Shown: one piece after another, positions 26,439-36,756 of the stretch | Layout: each line of letters opens with the position of its first letter | Numbering within the stretch: position 1 is the stretch's first letter | NCBI GenBank assembly: GCA_016858145.1 | Contig: JAEHOE010000071.1 | Coordinates: forward strand, 310,001 to 374,000 | Source: Edaphochlamys debaryana | Lineage: Eukaryota; Chlorophyta; Chlorophyceae; Chlamydomonadales | DNA length: 64,000 nucleotides | Direction: 5' to 3' | The notes under the pieces: generated by a model | Told to the model about the DNA's origin: nothing | The model's input: only the letters and a program-made list of their open reading frames with translations | Database searches by the model: none | Position numbers and translations under genes: made by a program

Positions 26439-26925
26439 TCCCCAGGCAGAGACAAGGGTGAGGAGATAGGGCTCAAGTGGGGGAGACGTTATGGAGAGAC
26501 AAGGTGCAGTCATTGGGGGCCAGAGAATCGGGAGTGGCCCCAAGTGGGCGTGCACATGATACACGTGTGGCCCGGGGCCACTGTGCTATGTATCTTCAGT
26601 GGCGAGGAGTTCTGAGATCCCAGATCTTTTCCGGTCGGCACGGCCAGTTGGCGGGCAGAACATGAGTGAGGTGGGGTACGTGGCTAGCTGGCTACAGCGG
26701 ACACCTGCCCCGCCCAGGCCCCCATGCGCCCGTCACACCCCTGCACTTGGCGGTTGTGCACGAGCGAATGCACTCCGCGTTCACGTAGAAGCGCAGGGAT
26801 TGCGTAGGGCATCGGCTACGGCGGAACGGACGGCTGAGCTGCCGACCGACGCACCCCAGCACCCCACGTTACCCCCCGCCCTCCGCCGGCCCCCGGCTGC
26901 CCGGCCAGTAACCCCGTGCCGCATG

Positions 26926-26972
26926 CCGTATTAATACGTATCCGTATCAATACGGGGACTGATACGTATCGG
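26926..26972. repeat. Cluster of three AT-rich palindromes
   Basis: CGTATTAATACG (26927-26938) and GATACGTATC (26961-26970) are perfect palindromes. CCGTATCAATACGG (26942-26955) between them is nearly one. The AT-rich patch stands out in GC-rich DNA. It may be a protein-binding site or a transposon end; no target duplication was found. Confidence 0.6.
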
Positions 26973-28609
26973 CAACCCTGCAGCAGTCTCCAAGGGCCCT
27001 CGCCCCCGCGGACTGGCCCTTGACCCAAAACGTTTGGCGGAGCGCCGCTGACCAAATTTGTTCCAGCCAAAAATGGTAAGGGCATGACGTGGAGGCTTCA
27101 CGGTGGAGCGGGACGGCGGGAGTAGTCTGAGGCAGGGGAATGCGGTGGAACGGCGGCCGCCGCGGTGCTGCAAGGGCGTGATTGCATGCAGTGGGGCAGT
27201 GTTGTAGCGGCTTGGGCAAGAACCCCGGCCGACCAGCCTAATCACTGAGTTCCGCATAGCCTATCCTTGGTGGACGACAGTCCTTCTGTCTGGTGTGGGC
27301 CCGCCATTGTTTGGGGACATTGCTGCAGGCCTGTCTGCCCCCGCCTGTCTCAGCCTGTGTATGCACAGCAGGGGAGCGGGGGGGAACGAAGGACCCAAGT
27401 TCCTTGTGCTCTGACCCTTCCAAGTGCTTCATTAGAGCAGCTATGGTGAAGATGACTCTGGACGAGCGGTGACTCTTTGTGCGGCCGCTTCCAAAACCTG
27501 CAGTGCTGGGCATGTGCAGACGAGATGTGCAGAAAGGATACGGGGGAAGCAGCACCCATGCGCTGAAGAGCTTTTGCAATATTTAATGCGATGACAGGTG
27601 GGGCAGAGGCGTGATCGGAGCCGCACTTTGTGGCGGAGCGAGGGCTTGGTACATGTATATCGCGGGGTCTGAGGGATCGAAACGTGTTCATATGGTTGCT
27701 TCACGACCCTGCGACCCATACACCAGGCGTTGTCGCATGCCGGGTTGATCTCTTTCGTTTGTTGCGACAATTGTCACTGGTCGCGCCTCAAATTGCCATT
27801 CCATCTTGCAGTAGCGCTGGTGAGTTCCGCAAGGCAAGCACTGCGGTGACCTTCTTGAGAGAATATGAGTGTACCTGAAGCCAAGAGGCAGGTCGGGAAC
27901 GTTGGTTTCAGTGGCGAGCTCACCTCAATGGCCCCATTTGCCAATCCACGCCACCCGGCAGCCTGCTGTCCCTTAATCGTTATCAGGGTCGTCAACTCAT
28001 AAAGCCATACGGTCTGGACTGGGCCCGTGGGGTGGGAGATTAGATCCAGGACTGCCCGGCTCAGGCTCAGGCTCAGGTTGCAGGTGGAGGGCCACCGGAC
28101 TGGGGGGAAAGCAAGCGGGGCAGCGCCCACATCGCATGCACCCGGCGGCGGGTGGGAAGGTCAGAAAGGCCTACTTCTGGGTATCCAGGTGCGTGTGTGT
28201 GTAGCGGGAGGAGGCAGGGAGCGGGCGGGCCAAGTAAGCGTGTCGGGGGGGGCCCCAGTGAGGTGGGCCAAGCGTGTGTGGGGGGGGCCAAGTGAGCTGA
28301 AGATTGGGGTAGATGGGCGGGCACTACTCTGGAATGGGCGCTGCGGCGGCCTGAGCGGCACCTTGTGTGTCTATTCCAGGATCGATGTGTGCATGTACGT
28401 TTGGAAGTGTGCTCCGTCTTGGAGCCCGAGTGTGAGGGCGCTGCGTCAAGGTGCCTGACCACGGGACAGGTGGGTGTCTTGACGCGGTTATACAGGAGGG
28501 ATCGAGCCGATGGCAGAGTCTCGTGCAGCCAATTCGATAATTGCCCTTGATGCCCTCTGCACTCACCCGACCTGAAGGATCCCCCCGTTCCGCACTCTTG
28601 TTTATCCCT

Positions 28610-28614
28610 TTACA
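28610..28614 (-). terminator. Candidate TGTAA polyadenylation signal of gene D
   Basis: First TGTAA on the minus strand after the D stop, about 590 nt downstream. Confidence 0.35.
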
Positions 28615-29206
28615 AGACAGCATAAATAAAAAAACAGATAGTATGCTTTATCCGGAACGTTGCATCCCCTCAACCCTACTGGGAGAACCGTATAGTAGGA
28701 GAACCGTATAGTAGTGGCCCCAGTATTCCTCTAGGGGACATACACGCCGAGCCAACTTGCTTGCCTTTGAACTCGTAGTCCCTTTCACGCCTGTCATCAC
28801 AGCAAGCCGTACAGATGCATATCGTAATCAATGACATTGGTGTCTGCTTCAGGCACATCCGATCAGTCAAGTGTACGGCATCTAGCTTAGGCACATCACA
28901 TGAACATCGACACCCCGGCTATGCAAGGCAAAGTTTCCTTTTTGTCGAGGACTGCAGCACCGCAGGCACGCACTTGGCGCAGCCTTGCAGCGCGCAAAGC
29001 AAAGATATGGGTGCATGTGTACACACGCGCTGGATGGTTGCTTCACGTTTACGCAAGTACATTATGCCATCCAGCTAGGCAACGCAAGATCAGCAGTTGA
29101 GCATCCACCGCCGAGAGGTCCAACAGCCCATCATATCATGTAATGATACCAACTCCCCCTTGGACCGCTAGCTAGATCATTGGTAGAGGTCCCTTTCCTC
29201 CTGTCG

Positions 29207-32200
29207 TCACACCCTATCACTTGGGTACTTTGCCCACACAAACGCCAGGGCATTAACGCCGAAGGTGCTGGCGCGCCCCGTGATGTACTGGAGAACCACC
29301 ATCCGATCCGGCATGGAGGGGCAGGGCGTGATGGTGATCCCCGTCTGGAGAGACGGAGCGCCGATGACAATGGTCCGCTTGCGAGTCGTGAGGGTGAGGC
29401 CATCGATAGTCTCGACCCCGTCACGGTACCCCAACACCACGTGGGCCGAGATGATGCGCTCCCCGGCATTTAGCAGGTCCACCGCTGCTTTCTTGGGGCT
29501 GTTGCTGCTGCCACGGCGCGGGGCGGCAAAGACGCCGTATGTAAACTGGGGGGAAGGAACGAGGGACATAGGGCACAGAGGAGTACTTAGCAGCGTGCAC
29601 GGGCTAGTGATCTATCCATAGAGATACAATACGCCTGGGACCCTTCAGAGCCCACAAGCTCTTGTCTTGAGTCCATCCTGCCAGCTGAAAGCCCTCCCTT
29701 GTACGCCCGGCGCATTAATTACGCACATGACACCCTTGCTGCTTGATGCCCCCCTCGCCCGCGCGCCCACCTGAATGCCAATCACGGAGGAGTCGTCCAC
29801 GGCCCACGCCACACGCGTGATGGGCTCCCTGCCCTCGTCTGTGTAAGCCCAGTCCGAGAAGGCACTGCCTCCCGTACGGTTGCCATACGGCCCGCGGGTC
29901 AGGCCCATGCCATCGCACAGAACTGCAAGGTGGTAGCAAGCGAGGAAAGGAGCTGGATAAGTACATGTGGTTGTGGCAGGGGCGGGGCTTATCATGAAAC
30001 CGAGCAGATGCATGCGGCAGCGGGGTTCCTCACTTGGCTCTGGTGGAGGCAAGGAAGGCAGCGGCGGGCTTAGAGGCGGACGCCTTAGAGGCGCCGGGCT
30101 AAGAGGTGGCGGCGGGCTGTTCCTCGGCGGGACAAGAGACACGCTTGGCTGGCTTGGGGGAGGGGAGCTGGAGGGCACACTCCAGTCTGCGTGGAAGAGG
30201 TTAGGGTTTATGAACAGCGCGCATGAGGGGGCGGCCCGCCCGGTGACACAGGTAGGGTCTAGCCAGCCCGAGTTACTACGCACGGTAGTCCTTCCGTCTA
30301 GACCCGCCCCTTCCTTCACTCCCTTGCCTCCTCAGGCCTCCTGAGTGATGACCCACCTTGCGGGCTCCACTCGAAACGGCGCCCGTAATTGTTGTAGATG
30401 CGGTTCAGTTGTGCAACGTCCAGTGAGCGGTTGTAGATGAGCGTCACGGCGATCCCACCCTTGAGGAACTTGTCTCTACGTGCAGCAACAGGCGACGCAA
30501 CACGAGACCTCAGGCTTGGCTTGCTTCCAGATAGATTCCCACCCCTCAACCATTGTGGGCCACTGATAGAGATGAAGGCTCACCGGCCGTTGTAGAAGTC
30601 AGCGCCAAGCACGAAGTAATAGTCAGCGTCCACGTAGATTGGAGTTGCGTTGGTCCATGTTTCCGTGTACTGCGCGGAGGCTCCCTCCCACGCCACGAGC
30701 AAGAACCCCTCCTTGCCGCCCGCCTGTCGTACATAGGAGGCCATGATCCACTGCTCGCGCGGCAGGCTGCTGGGGATCGAGCCCTCCATGGCAAAGCTGT
30801 CCCTGTTGCGAAGGAAGGTCTTGTTCGCGCCAAACTGCAGCTCCCAGCTCCAAAAAGACATGTCTGAAGAGCTCATGTCGAGGAGCACATAGTCGTCGCC
30901 AGCATCGGCATCAAGCTTGTAGATGATTACGATGGAGAACGCCCCCGCACTCGATCTATTCCAGCCGACGAGCTCCGTGGGTAGCATGCCGGCGCTACTC
31001 TGGCCGTTGAACTTCAAGCTACCGTATCCTCCACTTGGAGTGATGTCGTACTCAATATCTCCCACCCCCAGACCCAGCAGCTGTCCTGGACGTGCGGCAT
31101 CCGTCCAGCGGGCGGGGACTTGGGGATCCTCGTCAATTACGTCGTTCAGGGATGGGCTTGGCGGCGGTGAAGCAGGCAAGTCCAAGAACTGGTCAAGGTA
31201 GTCAGCATCTGGTGGGTGCAAGCAATACAGCATTGAAGCATGACATAAGAGCACAGTGGAAAGGCCAGGATTTGACTTCAGGTGGCGAGTGGGCGGCAAT
31301 CGTGCTGCACTGTAGTACGTAAAAATGGGTATAGAGGTGCGCTCGTGCCCTGAAGGGAAGCTCATGACTAGACCGGCTCGCTCCATATGCCTTACCCTGC
31401 CACAAAATTCCGTTGAGGGCGTCCCAATAGGCGCACTCAGGGACCAGGTCCGCAGGCACTCCTGCGTGCGCAAGGGGAGGTCCTGGCTCTGTTGCTGTCA
31501 CCTCATTAGCTTGACACCCCCTTGCGGCGCATGCAAGGAATCTGCAGTAGGGGCCGGCTTTGCTGCTTCCCGCCCATTAGTCAAGCTGAGAGGGCATTCC
31601 ATTAGTCATCAGTCTGCATCAGATCTACACCGCTCCTGCCCACGCCCACCAGCTGGTATAATGTCGAGGATGCACGAGACCTCGCTTGCCGGCAGGAGCT
31701 CCATCCGGCCGGAGCGGTTGGCCATCCCCACGCAAGCGAGTCGGCCACCATGCGGATAGAACACCTTCCAGCCTCCTCCCTCTTGGTATTGGTGGCGCAG
31801 GTTGTCGAACACAAACTCTTGCTCGAGCCCACCGCCCGCGCAGGGGGCCAGGACCACGGCCCCAGAGCCGAGCACGGTGCTCCAACAGAGGGACGTGTTG
31901 GCGGCGCTCCGGAACCGGTACGCGCCGCCAGCGCCTGCTGCACGTAGTCAGGGCGCGGTAGCAGGATGCAAAGCGCATGAGTTTTAGTTGTGCACGCAGC
32001 CAGCGGGTCAGGCAAGGCCCAACGCACTACCAGCCGGCAACCAAAGCAACCTATAGCTAGGAGCTGTGGAAACCTGTGCATGGAGGCCTTACCCGCCGTC
32101 GGCTCTGGGATGAAGACCTGGGCGGTGGCGCCCACGCACGGATTCTGTGATAGCCTGGAGCCCAGGGCTAGTATGCCCGGCTGGCCTGCCATCACGCACA

Positions 32201-34035
32201 TGCCATCGCTAATCGTTCGAAAGGTCACGGGGGAGTCTGTGGGCAGCAGAGGGAGAGGCAGATAGAGGGGGAGGCAGCAGTGGGGGAGGCGCTTAATACC
32301 GGCCGCCCGTATACAGACTGGGCGAAGGCATTGATCTGCACAGAAGAGAGGTAGAAGGCAGGTGTGCATAGGCAGCGCGGAGCCACGTGGTAGAATGAGA
32401 GGCCAGCGGAATGCGGCGGGCCGATAACACGGCGGATCTATCAGGCGCCCACCGACCGTGGACTCACTGAGGGGTGGTGTTGAGGGAGTGGGCGGTGCAC
32501 TGGGAGGCCTAGGGGGCCAGTACTTGGGCGAGGGTGGTGGCTTAAGCGGTGGACCTGTCGGGTGAGCATGGCAGTGGCCCGTTAAGAGACCAGGCAGCAG
32601 TACGGTCTATTGAACTCATACACACCGTGACACTCCCTTCACCGCACGAGATCAGGCCGCATAATTATAGGCACTTACGAGGTGGCCGGCCCGGGGGGGA
32701 AGGACTGGGTGGGAGTGGACTTGGGGGCGCTGGCATGGGGTCTGCAGATAGAGAAGATCGATGCAGTGGCACTGGTGAGCTCTTCCTCTGCCTCCCAGGC
32801 ATGCCGTGACCAAGGTTGCACGGTCCGGGGGCCCGGACTGCATGTGCGCACACCTACTTGCACAGGGCACGTCAGGGACTCCCTCAGCAATGTAGAGGTA
32901 GGTCACGGTGGAGTTGGGCTCGAGGAACAAGACGTCCTCCCAGTCCCTGACGTGAGTTGGGGCAGCGGGTTGGGGGGGGGGGGGCGGGAGGGGGGGGTGC
33001 ACGGGTGGGCAAACCTTTGCCTGTTTGCCTGTGCTGTCGCGGATTATTGACGCCTAGCAAACCCATGCACTCACTGGTCCATGCAGGTGAGGTTCCTCTG
33101 CTAGAGAACGAAGGCCTGGCGGAAAGGGGCGATGGTGTGGAATACGGCACAATGTGTGGTGAGGTGCACATAGTGAGGTGCACGCTTATGCACGCAGCTG
33201 GCTAAGCCCAAGAGTTGTGCGTGTACCGAAACCGGAACGCACCTCCCCCTCCCCCAGCGTGACGGATTCCATGAACTCAATATACAGCTGGGGGTTTTGA
33301 TACTGCTGGCTGAAGCAGTTGAGGACCAGAGCGCTCTCGCCACTGCTCCGGCTCCCATTGGCAAACTCGTACACCAGGCGGAAGTCAGCATTGATGCTGC
33401 CCCGGCCAACCATCCAGGGACAGCTTGGCCTGTCGACGCAAACTCCGTTCAACCACGTTGACCATGACTCTCCGGCGGAGCCACACTGTGATTCGTAGCC
33501 ACCGACCGGGGGGTCATCGCCTGTGAAGAAGGGTGGGAACTCCTGTAGGCTGCGTGCAGGGGGGTGCTCTGCGGACAAGGCGAGAGGGCGCGGAGAGGGT
33601 CAGACCCCTGGGTCAGACAGGGGGCCCCGCGGATGGACGGACCCGCGTGTCGTCCACGCTGGTTGGTGCCAACCACCCAACCGCAAAGACCGAGAGCCAC
33701 CCCTGCTTGCCTTGGCAACTCTGAGTACTGTTGTGCCACCGCTGTGAGGGCTCCGCACAGCTGCACTCGTAGAGCTCGCCGACTTGAGAACAAATGCCCT
33801 CGCCGCAGAGGCCCGGCGCGCACTCTCCATGGTCTGTAATGCACGGATAAACAGCGCGATGAGGATCAAGCCACGAAGACGCCCTGCTGGGTGCGCATGT
33901 ATGGTGGTGCATGCGTTCGTCCTTCCGAAGCGTTTGCAGCAGAAGGACCCGGTTTAATCACTTACTTGCTGGCAGGGTTTGTGCGCTAACAGCAGACGCT
34001 CGTATTGTGGCGCTCAGCAAGGCGACAACAAACAT
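29207..34035 (-). pseudogene. Gene D: family member with a premature stop in exon 4
   Basis: Fifteen exons with the same layout as C: 34035-33966, 33833-33711, 33568-33243, 33115-33075, 32946-32858, 32741-32679, 32554-32468, 32236-32093, 31934-31650, 31461-31396, 31208-30584, 30475-30357, 30186-30034, 29922-29771, 29545-29207; total 2,682 nt, all in phase. Exon 4 has TAG (plus-strand cta at 33101-33103) where C and E have CAG in the motif VLQQRN, so translation would stop after about 177 residues (signal peptide MFVVALLSATIRASAVSA, EGF, most of the N-domain). Skipping the 41-nt exon would shift frame. The rest, trefoil, LamG-like and jacalin-like, stays open, so the stop is recent, or it is read through, or it is a base error. 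The LamG-like part has lost both Cys seen in C and E and is shorter. The promoter and exon 1 are duplicated at 42.6-43.0 kb. Confidence 0.82.
33569..33710 (-). other. GC-AG intron of gene D, after the EGF exon
   Basis: Donor CCAAG/GCAAGC, acceptor TCCGCAG/AGCAC, at the same position and phase as in C and E. Confidence 0.75.
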
Positions 34036-34220
34036 GAATGTCGTCCGGCGACCCCTAGGGTATCTGTTCTCGTGCTGTTCTCGTGCTCCTCAGTCTGCAG
34101 ATGGTGCGCAATAGCAATAGCAAGTAGGAGTTAGAATGGTTTTGCTCCAGGCCTCAGAGCCCATGCGTTCTTGCCTAATGGGCCCCGACACCCGCGGGCC
34201 CGCGGCCGAACGCAAGCCGG
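33820..34220. repeat. Duplicated segment, copy 1: gene D exon 2 start, intron 1, exon 1 and upstream region
   Basis: 401 bp that recur as 42643-42997 plus 44103-44141 (394 bp). By eye the two differ only by a 7-bp length change near 34069-34095 (a partial repeat of TTCTCGTGC). It includes the start codon of D and about 185 bp upstream. This copy also preserves the un-inserted LINE target, CCTAATGG at 34174-34181. Confidence 0.88.
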
Positions 34221-34393
34221 TGGAAGGTGACACCTTCGCACGGGCCCAGGGACTCGCAGCCGTTCTCTTTGCTGCCTCTCTCCACACCAGATTTGGAGCG
34301 ATCTCCGGAGCCAGGGCATGAAAACGGGCGGGCATGTTTGAGACCGCGAAGTCGCCTGGACGGGGGCTCACCAGTAACACCAGGGGCCCTCGC
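34221..34393. other. Unassigned spacer between the duplicated segment and the 5' LTR
   Basis: 173 bp of single-copy sequence within the window. No coding sequence, repeat or target-site duplication recognised. Confidence 0.4.
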
Positions 34394-34822
34394 TGTTGTG
34401 CGCCGACCGTAGAAACGGACGTATTCTGCGAACGTCTACGGTCGTGCGGCCAAGTGCGGCCGAACTCTGGTCTGACTGTTTCTGCGACACCTGTGCGGGG
34501 GTCCGCAACACCCTCCGTCGCTCTGCACTGCTTGGGACCTGCCCCGTGGTTAAGCACCCTGCTGCACTGTGCTTTCACCACAGCGCCTGGAAGCTGTGGT
34601 GCTGTCACCGGTTAGCGTCTGACTGCAGTTACGAGAGCTACAGCTGGCACGCGCCAGCTGTGCGCCTCGGAATCCCCTGCCGTTACTCCGGAAGCTACTT
34701 ATACCCGGCCTCTGGCCGCTAACCGGCATTCGCTCAATGCCACGTCTAAACGGACACGACTCTGGGTTCTCACTTAGCTCTGCCTATCGTTCTAACAGCT
34801 CAAGCACTAGGCTGGTACAACA
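34394..34822 (+). repeat. 5' LTR
   Basis: 429 bp, starts TGTTGTGCG and ends GGTACAACA, giving a 6-bp terminal inverted repeat. Compared with the 3' LTR I count three substitutions (near 34477, 34543 and 34631). Confidence 0.92.
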
Positions 34823-34824
34823 AG

Positions 34825-34837
34825 TGGTAGCGGGACC
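34825..34837 (+). other. Probable primer-binding site
   Basis: TGGTAGCGGGACC begins two bases after the LTR. It starts with TGG, as expected for pairing with a tRNA 3' CCA end. The tRNA would end GGTCCCGCTACCA; its identity is not assigned. Confidence 0.7.
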
Positions 34838-34864
34838 TGCCCTCACGTTCGCCGCCACCGTAAC

Positions 34865-36696
34865 ATGGCCGCTAACAACGAGAAGACCAACTCGATGGAG
34901 GGTAGTCAGCAGGGCGACCACGACTACAGTCTTCTGTCCGGCTCCGTCGACATGGACAGCAAGGGTACTCACTGAGCTCGCTCCTGCCTGTGCCGCTTAG
35001 CTGCTTAGCTGTTTAGCGTCAGACGCTGCACGTTGCTTGCTCGCTCTCTGCTGCGTTGCTTGCTGCCGCTGCGTCTCGACTTTAGTCGTTCTGCGTTTGG
35101 CCAGTTCCGGCGTCTTCGGTTTCGGTCTGACCGGTTTCGCCGTTACTGCCCTTCCTGTAGAGAACCGCGACCCCGTGGGCAAGGCCCCGGACGTCGTCGG
35201 TAACAACATTGCTGAGACCACTGCCTGGCTCAAGAAGACGGCCGAGGACGCGGCTCGCCTGCGCGACCCCGCCGTCATTCGGGCTACCCTGGATACCATT
35301 CAGTCCGTGCGTCGCCAGTACGGTGACGGCAACGCGACCATTACGGAGTGCTGCAGTGCGGTGGAGTCTGTGCTGACGGGCATCCTGTTCCAGCTCAACC
35401 GTGAGTCGCGATGGACGTCTGGGCTGAATGGCCGGGTTGGCAACCGCCTGGGGTCGCCGCTCCTGTGCCCCACGGGCAGGGTCCTGCTGTTGATAACGGG
35501 CTGCCAGCTGGGCAGGCCGGACTTGCTGCTGGCGTGGGGGCTGTAGCGGGCAATGTCGTGATAGGCAATGGCGGTAACCAGCCGCTTGCGCCTGCTCTGC
35601 CTGCTCAGCAGCCCGCACTGCTACCTCAAAATGCGCTTCCGCACCCTGTTGCGCCTCCTGCTATGCCCGGCGCTCTGGTCGCGCCTGGGCCCTGGGCCGG
35701 TTTCATGCCGCACATGCCCGCTGGGGCTATGGCGCCCGGTTACATGCCTGTGCCGTGGCCCTGGGGCCCTCCGTTCGGCATGCCGTATGGCCAGCCCGCT
35801 CCTGTTGCGGTGCCTGCGCCTGCCCAGGCCCCTGTCGCGCCTGCTGCGCCTGCGGCTCCTGCTGCCGCTACTGTTTCTGCTAATGCTGCCTTCCGTGGCC
35901 CAATCCCTGAACGCGCCCCAGAGAACCAGCACGACCCCGAGGGTGGCGCTGCCTCTGGTGCGGCCTGCAAGGTCTCCACGCCGGTGGGTCGGGTCATTCG
36001 GGCTTCGCTGCCAGCGCCTGAGCTGGACCTGCACGGCCTGAAGGGGCCCCGCGTCCCCGCCCGCGTGCGTGCCTTTATTAGGGACGTAACTGAGTATTTC
36101 AGCTGCGTAACCGTGGGCGAAACGGACCCTGGGCGGCGCCTGTTCCTGTCCTCTGCACTTAAGGGGATCGCCAAGACCTGGCTTGACGATTGGACCGCAG
36201 CCCGTGGCAACGAGTCATATACCTCTGATGATATGCTCGATGCCGTTCGTGCGCGGTTTGCCCCCCAACTGATGACACGGCAAGAAGAGGCCCGCACTGA
36301 GCTGGCACGGCAGTCCTATGCCTGGATTGCTAACCGTGACACTGTAGCCGCTTACCAATCCCGGTTTAACGCCCTGTGCACTGCCATTCCCAACATGACC
36401 GATGAGGAGAAGTGCTTCTGGTTCAAAGCCGGCCTCTCTGCTGAAACTGAGCTTACGGCAAGCCCCAGTCCGGTGGTGACGAGGGCGCTGGCCCCTCGCA
36501 GCCCCCGGTGGGGCCCCAGCGCGTGGCCTTCCTGATCCGGAACGCCCGCGCCCGGGGCGAGGACATGGCCGAGCAGATGCGTGCGTTCAACTGCAACCGC
36601 CGCACCTACTATGAGCGCAAGGGCTCGGGCCAGTGCCTCAACTGCGGTGCCTCCGACCACCGGGTCGCTGAGTGCCCCAGCAAGCCCGACAACTGA
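34865..36696 (+). CDS. Retrotransposon gag, with two probable introns and a frame shift
   Basis: Probable exons 34865-34964, 35161-35400 and 35508 on. Both junctions (acceptors CTTCCTGTAG and GGGCTGCCAG) restore one reading frame. The frame then carries a long Pro/Ala-rich stretch and a Gag core (motifs FSCVTVG, KTWLDDWTAARGN, and CFWFKAGLS near 36420). That frame closes at 36535, while the zinc knuckle (CLNCGASDHRVAEC, CX2CX4HX4C) lies in another frame ending at 36696. About 25 residues usual before the knuckle seem missing, so a deletion with frame shift near 36455-36500 is likely. Function: particle protein binding element RNA. Confidence 0.65.
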
Positions 36697-36756
36697 GGGC
36701 CTGCCCAGGCGTGTGCTGTAGGGGTTAGCCCACCTGGGTGCAAGGATAGGCCGCCT

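Larger units (their letters stand above)
25596..29206. other. Intergenic region between genes C and D, no gene supported
   Basis: 3.6 kb. The right part should hold the 3' UTR of D and the left part the promoter of C. It contains a 19-bp tandem duplicate (26048-26085), a 19-C run (26420-26438) and a palindrome cluster (26926-26972). Open frames here are short and show no recognisable domain. Confidence 0.5.

Noticed and set aside
34174..34181. CCTAATGG as a target duplication of the LTR element
   Set aside because: It is the target of the LINE (flanking copies at 42990 and 44095); the LTR element starts 213 bp away.
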